Assembly (NCBI GenBank): GCA_001586965.3
Contig: LUCW03000301.1
Location: forward strand, 1-21,097
Origin: Sphaeroforma sirkka
Lineage: Eukaryota > Opisthokonta > Ichthyosporea > Ichthyophonida
DNA: 21,097 bases
Reading direction: 5' to 3'
A model generated the notes under the pieces. The model searched no databases, was not told the DNA's origin, and saw nothing but the letters and a program-made list of their open reading frames with translations. The position numbers and the translations under genes were made by a program. Positions 19,597 through 21,097 of this stretch are shown one piece after another. Within the stretch, counting starts at the first letter, position 1; each line of letters opens with the position of its first letter.

Positions 19597-19737
19597 AAAT
19601 TAAACTAAGACACAGTTTAAGTCAGATAGGAATGATCGGGACTGCCTTTGGGTAAGAGCCTATAAATTCTTGATCATGCAGGTCGTGCCTCTAACTGTTC
19701 TTTATTGAAAAACATTCACTAGAAGTACTGAGCACTC
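19597..19737 (-). mobile_element. Older diverged LTR fragment
   Basis: Recognisable but clearly diverged match to the same LTR: AATGATCGGGACTGCCT, then TTCTTTATTGAAAA and TCACTAGAAGTACT. More substitutions than in the other copies point to an older insertion. Fossil fragment. Confidence 0.7.
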
Positions 19738-19746
19738 GGTCCAGGA

Positions 19747-20447
19747 ATGTTCACGGCACCGTCTGCTGTCACTCCGATTAAACCATCTCACAATGAGATG
19801 CCAGCGGACAAGAAGATTCGCCGAGCCGCAGAGAAACTTTTACAAGCCGAGTCCATGGCAAAGATCGCTGCCCAGGGATTGATTTGTACCCTCGATGCTG
19901 TCAACCACACCAAACTGTTTGCTACAGCGTACTTCCCCCTGCAATGCCGCAGAAGAGGCCCAGGTCGTGAAGATGCTGCGTTATGGTGGCGAAGGGCACA
20001 GGCCTTGTCATGCAGCTGCTCACTTTGGCGACCGAATATGTTTTTCGCAAACTCATCTATTTGTTGTATATACTATCCTCCTTTAGAGAGGCGGTGTTCA
20101 ATAGACTGAAATTCGCAATTGATGCAATGGAATATTTTATTAGAGTTGTCAAGGTTGCAGTGTATGCTCCGTGTGGTCGTTGGCAGCAATCTACGAGCTC
20201 GCCAGATGCGGATCCAGTCCGGTGATTCATTTTCTCGCCAACCTGTACCGTACCCATCTGAGCGAATGAAGCCACCGCACGTGCACAGGATCGTCTCCAG
20301 AGTCGCATCGTTGACTTTGTCGACAAGCGGTCAGCAGGGAGTAGCCCGCTCTCCAAGCAGCAACATAAGTTGGCTCAACAGGAGAAGAAAAATCGTCAGC
20401 GAAACCTGGCTGAGAAGCAGGATCACCTGGATTAAGACCCAGCCATA
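19747..20447 (+). pseudogene. Decayed coding remnant of unknown identity
   Basis: Protein-like text occurs in successive plus-strand frames. First is MPADKKIRRAAEKLLQAES and AKIAAQGLICTLDAVNHTKL (about 19799-19918). Then come two alternative hydrophobic helical stretches around 19950-20150. Last is a Gln/Lys-rich coiled-coil-like end (DFVDKRSAG, KQQHKLAQQEKKNRQR) at about 20310-20430 followed by a stop. No single frame covers it, so it is broken or spliced in a way I cannot resolve. I do not recognise the family. It begins right after an LTR fragment but on the opposite strand to that element's genes. It could be a host gene remnant or part of another mobile element. Confidence 0.35.
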
Positions 20448-21043
20448 GAGAGCGTGACAGATGTAGGAAGATATCGTGAGAATTACCACATGGAAGGCAT
20501 TCTATGTACGGCCACTTTGAAGTTGCATCCTGTACTGTATGTATTTTTATTTTGCGCTCATTGCAGAACTGATGGATCTCACTTCGTGACTTTCTCGACT
20601 ATTTTTCGTCTGCGTGTACAGCGGCACGGTTAGCAGTCAATGATATATCCTATCTACTGCAGTTCTATCTATTACTTCAGTACCGTGCCAATGCCCACTT
20701 GGAAACTAGAAAGGACAAGTTCGTCTCACGGTGCCGCTTTTCAGTGGGGTAACTACTCTGGGCACCTACGTATAGAACAGTTAAAAGATGTGGCCTGTGA
20801 GTGAAACAAATTCAAAATTAATCAATGCCATAGCGTTATTGGTGGGTTTCGGAGCAGCTTTACCACTTCAATATGGTTCACATTAAAAGACAATGTATAA
20901 GGATACAATGTATACAAAAAAAAGCCAGTAATACCTTTCCGGCCTTAGCTACAAAATGATTCATGTTCAATTCCTATTTGTCTGCTACACCGCTCAACTG
21001 TTTGTAAGAATGTTAAAATGTGAGATTGTGACATTTACTACAT
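20448..21043. other. Non-coding stretch, nothing recognised
   Basis: No open frame of note on either strand, no repeat and no RNA gene was recognised. Confidence 0.4.
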
Positions 21044-21097
21044 ACAAACACACAACATACATGCATATGCATGCAGACATACATGCATACAGACATG
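21044..21097. repeat. ACATACA/CATGCA simple repeat at the right edge
   Basis: A run of CATACA, ACACA and ATGCAT units up to the end of the window, low complexity. Confidence 0.8.

Overview
The window looks like repeat-rich nuclear DNA of a eukaryote. It has spliceosomal-type introns (one with a CTAAC branch-point-like box), TA-rich microsatellites, a chromovirus-type LTR retrotransposon and several LTR fragments. There is no bacterial-style operon structure. A unicellular eukaryote is likely; an ichthyosporean-like holozoan is only a guess.

The main host locus is one large plus-strand gene, about 566-4949 and 12689-15925. It encodes a GREB1-like protein: a circularly permuted superfamily-2 helicase module followed by a TET/JBP-associated glycosyltransferase (TAGT) domain and a long basic, repeat-bearing tail. 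The permutation can be read directly: DECH (1751) and SATP (1861) come first, motif V-like (about 3930-3983) and motif VI-like QEIGRLWR (4035-4058) follow, and the Walker A-like APPQAGKTGS (4677-4706) comes last. Candidate introns lie at 2343-2579 and 14532-14870. The first half changes reading frame several times, so this copy is probably a pseudogene, although assembly error is possible.

A minus-strand Ty3/Gypsy-type element (4950-12684) sits inside the gene's open frame. It has 595/597-bp LTRs about 99% identical, a 4-bp target duplication (TGCG), gag, protease, RT, RNase H, a methyltransferase-like domain, integrase, a GPF motif and a chromodomain-like end. It is a young but broken fossil. 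A tRNA-like unit with perfect A and B boxes is embedded in its gag region.

After the gene tail stops abruptly at about 15925 comes an unclassified stretch with at least six hairpins or inverted repeats (15985-16280). It is followed by a truncated second copy of the same LTR element (17256-18315), two further LTR fragments (19209-19381, 19597-19737), a decayed unidentified coding remnant (19747-20447) and low-complexity sequence at the right edge. Overall this is a GREB1-like helicase/glycosyltransferase locus being taken apart by nested insertions.
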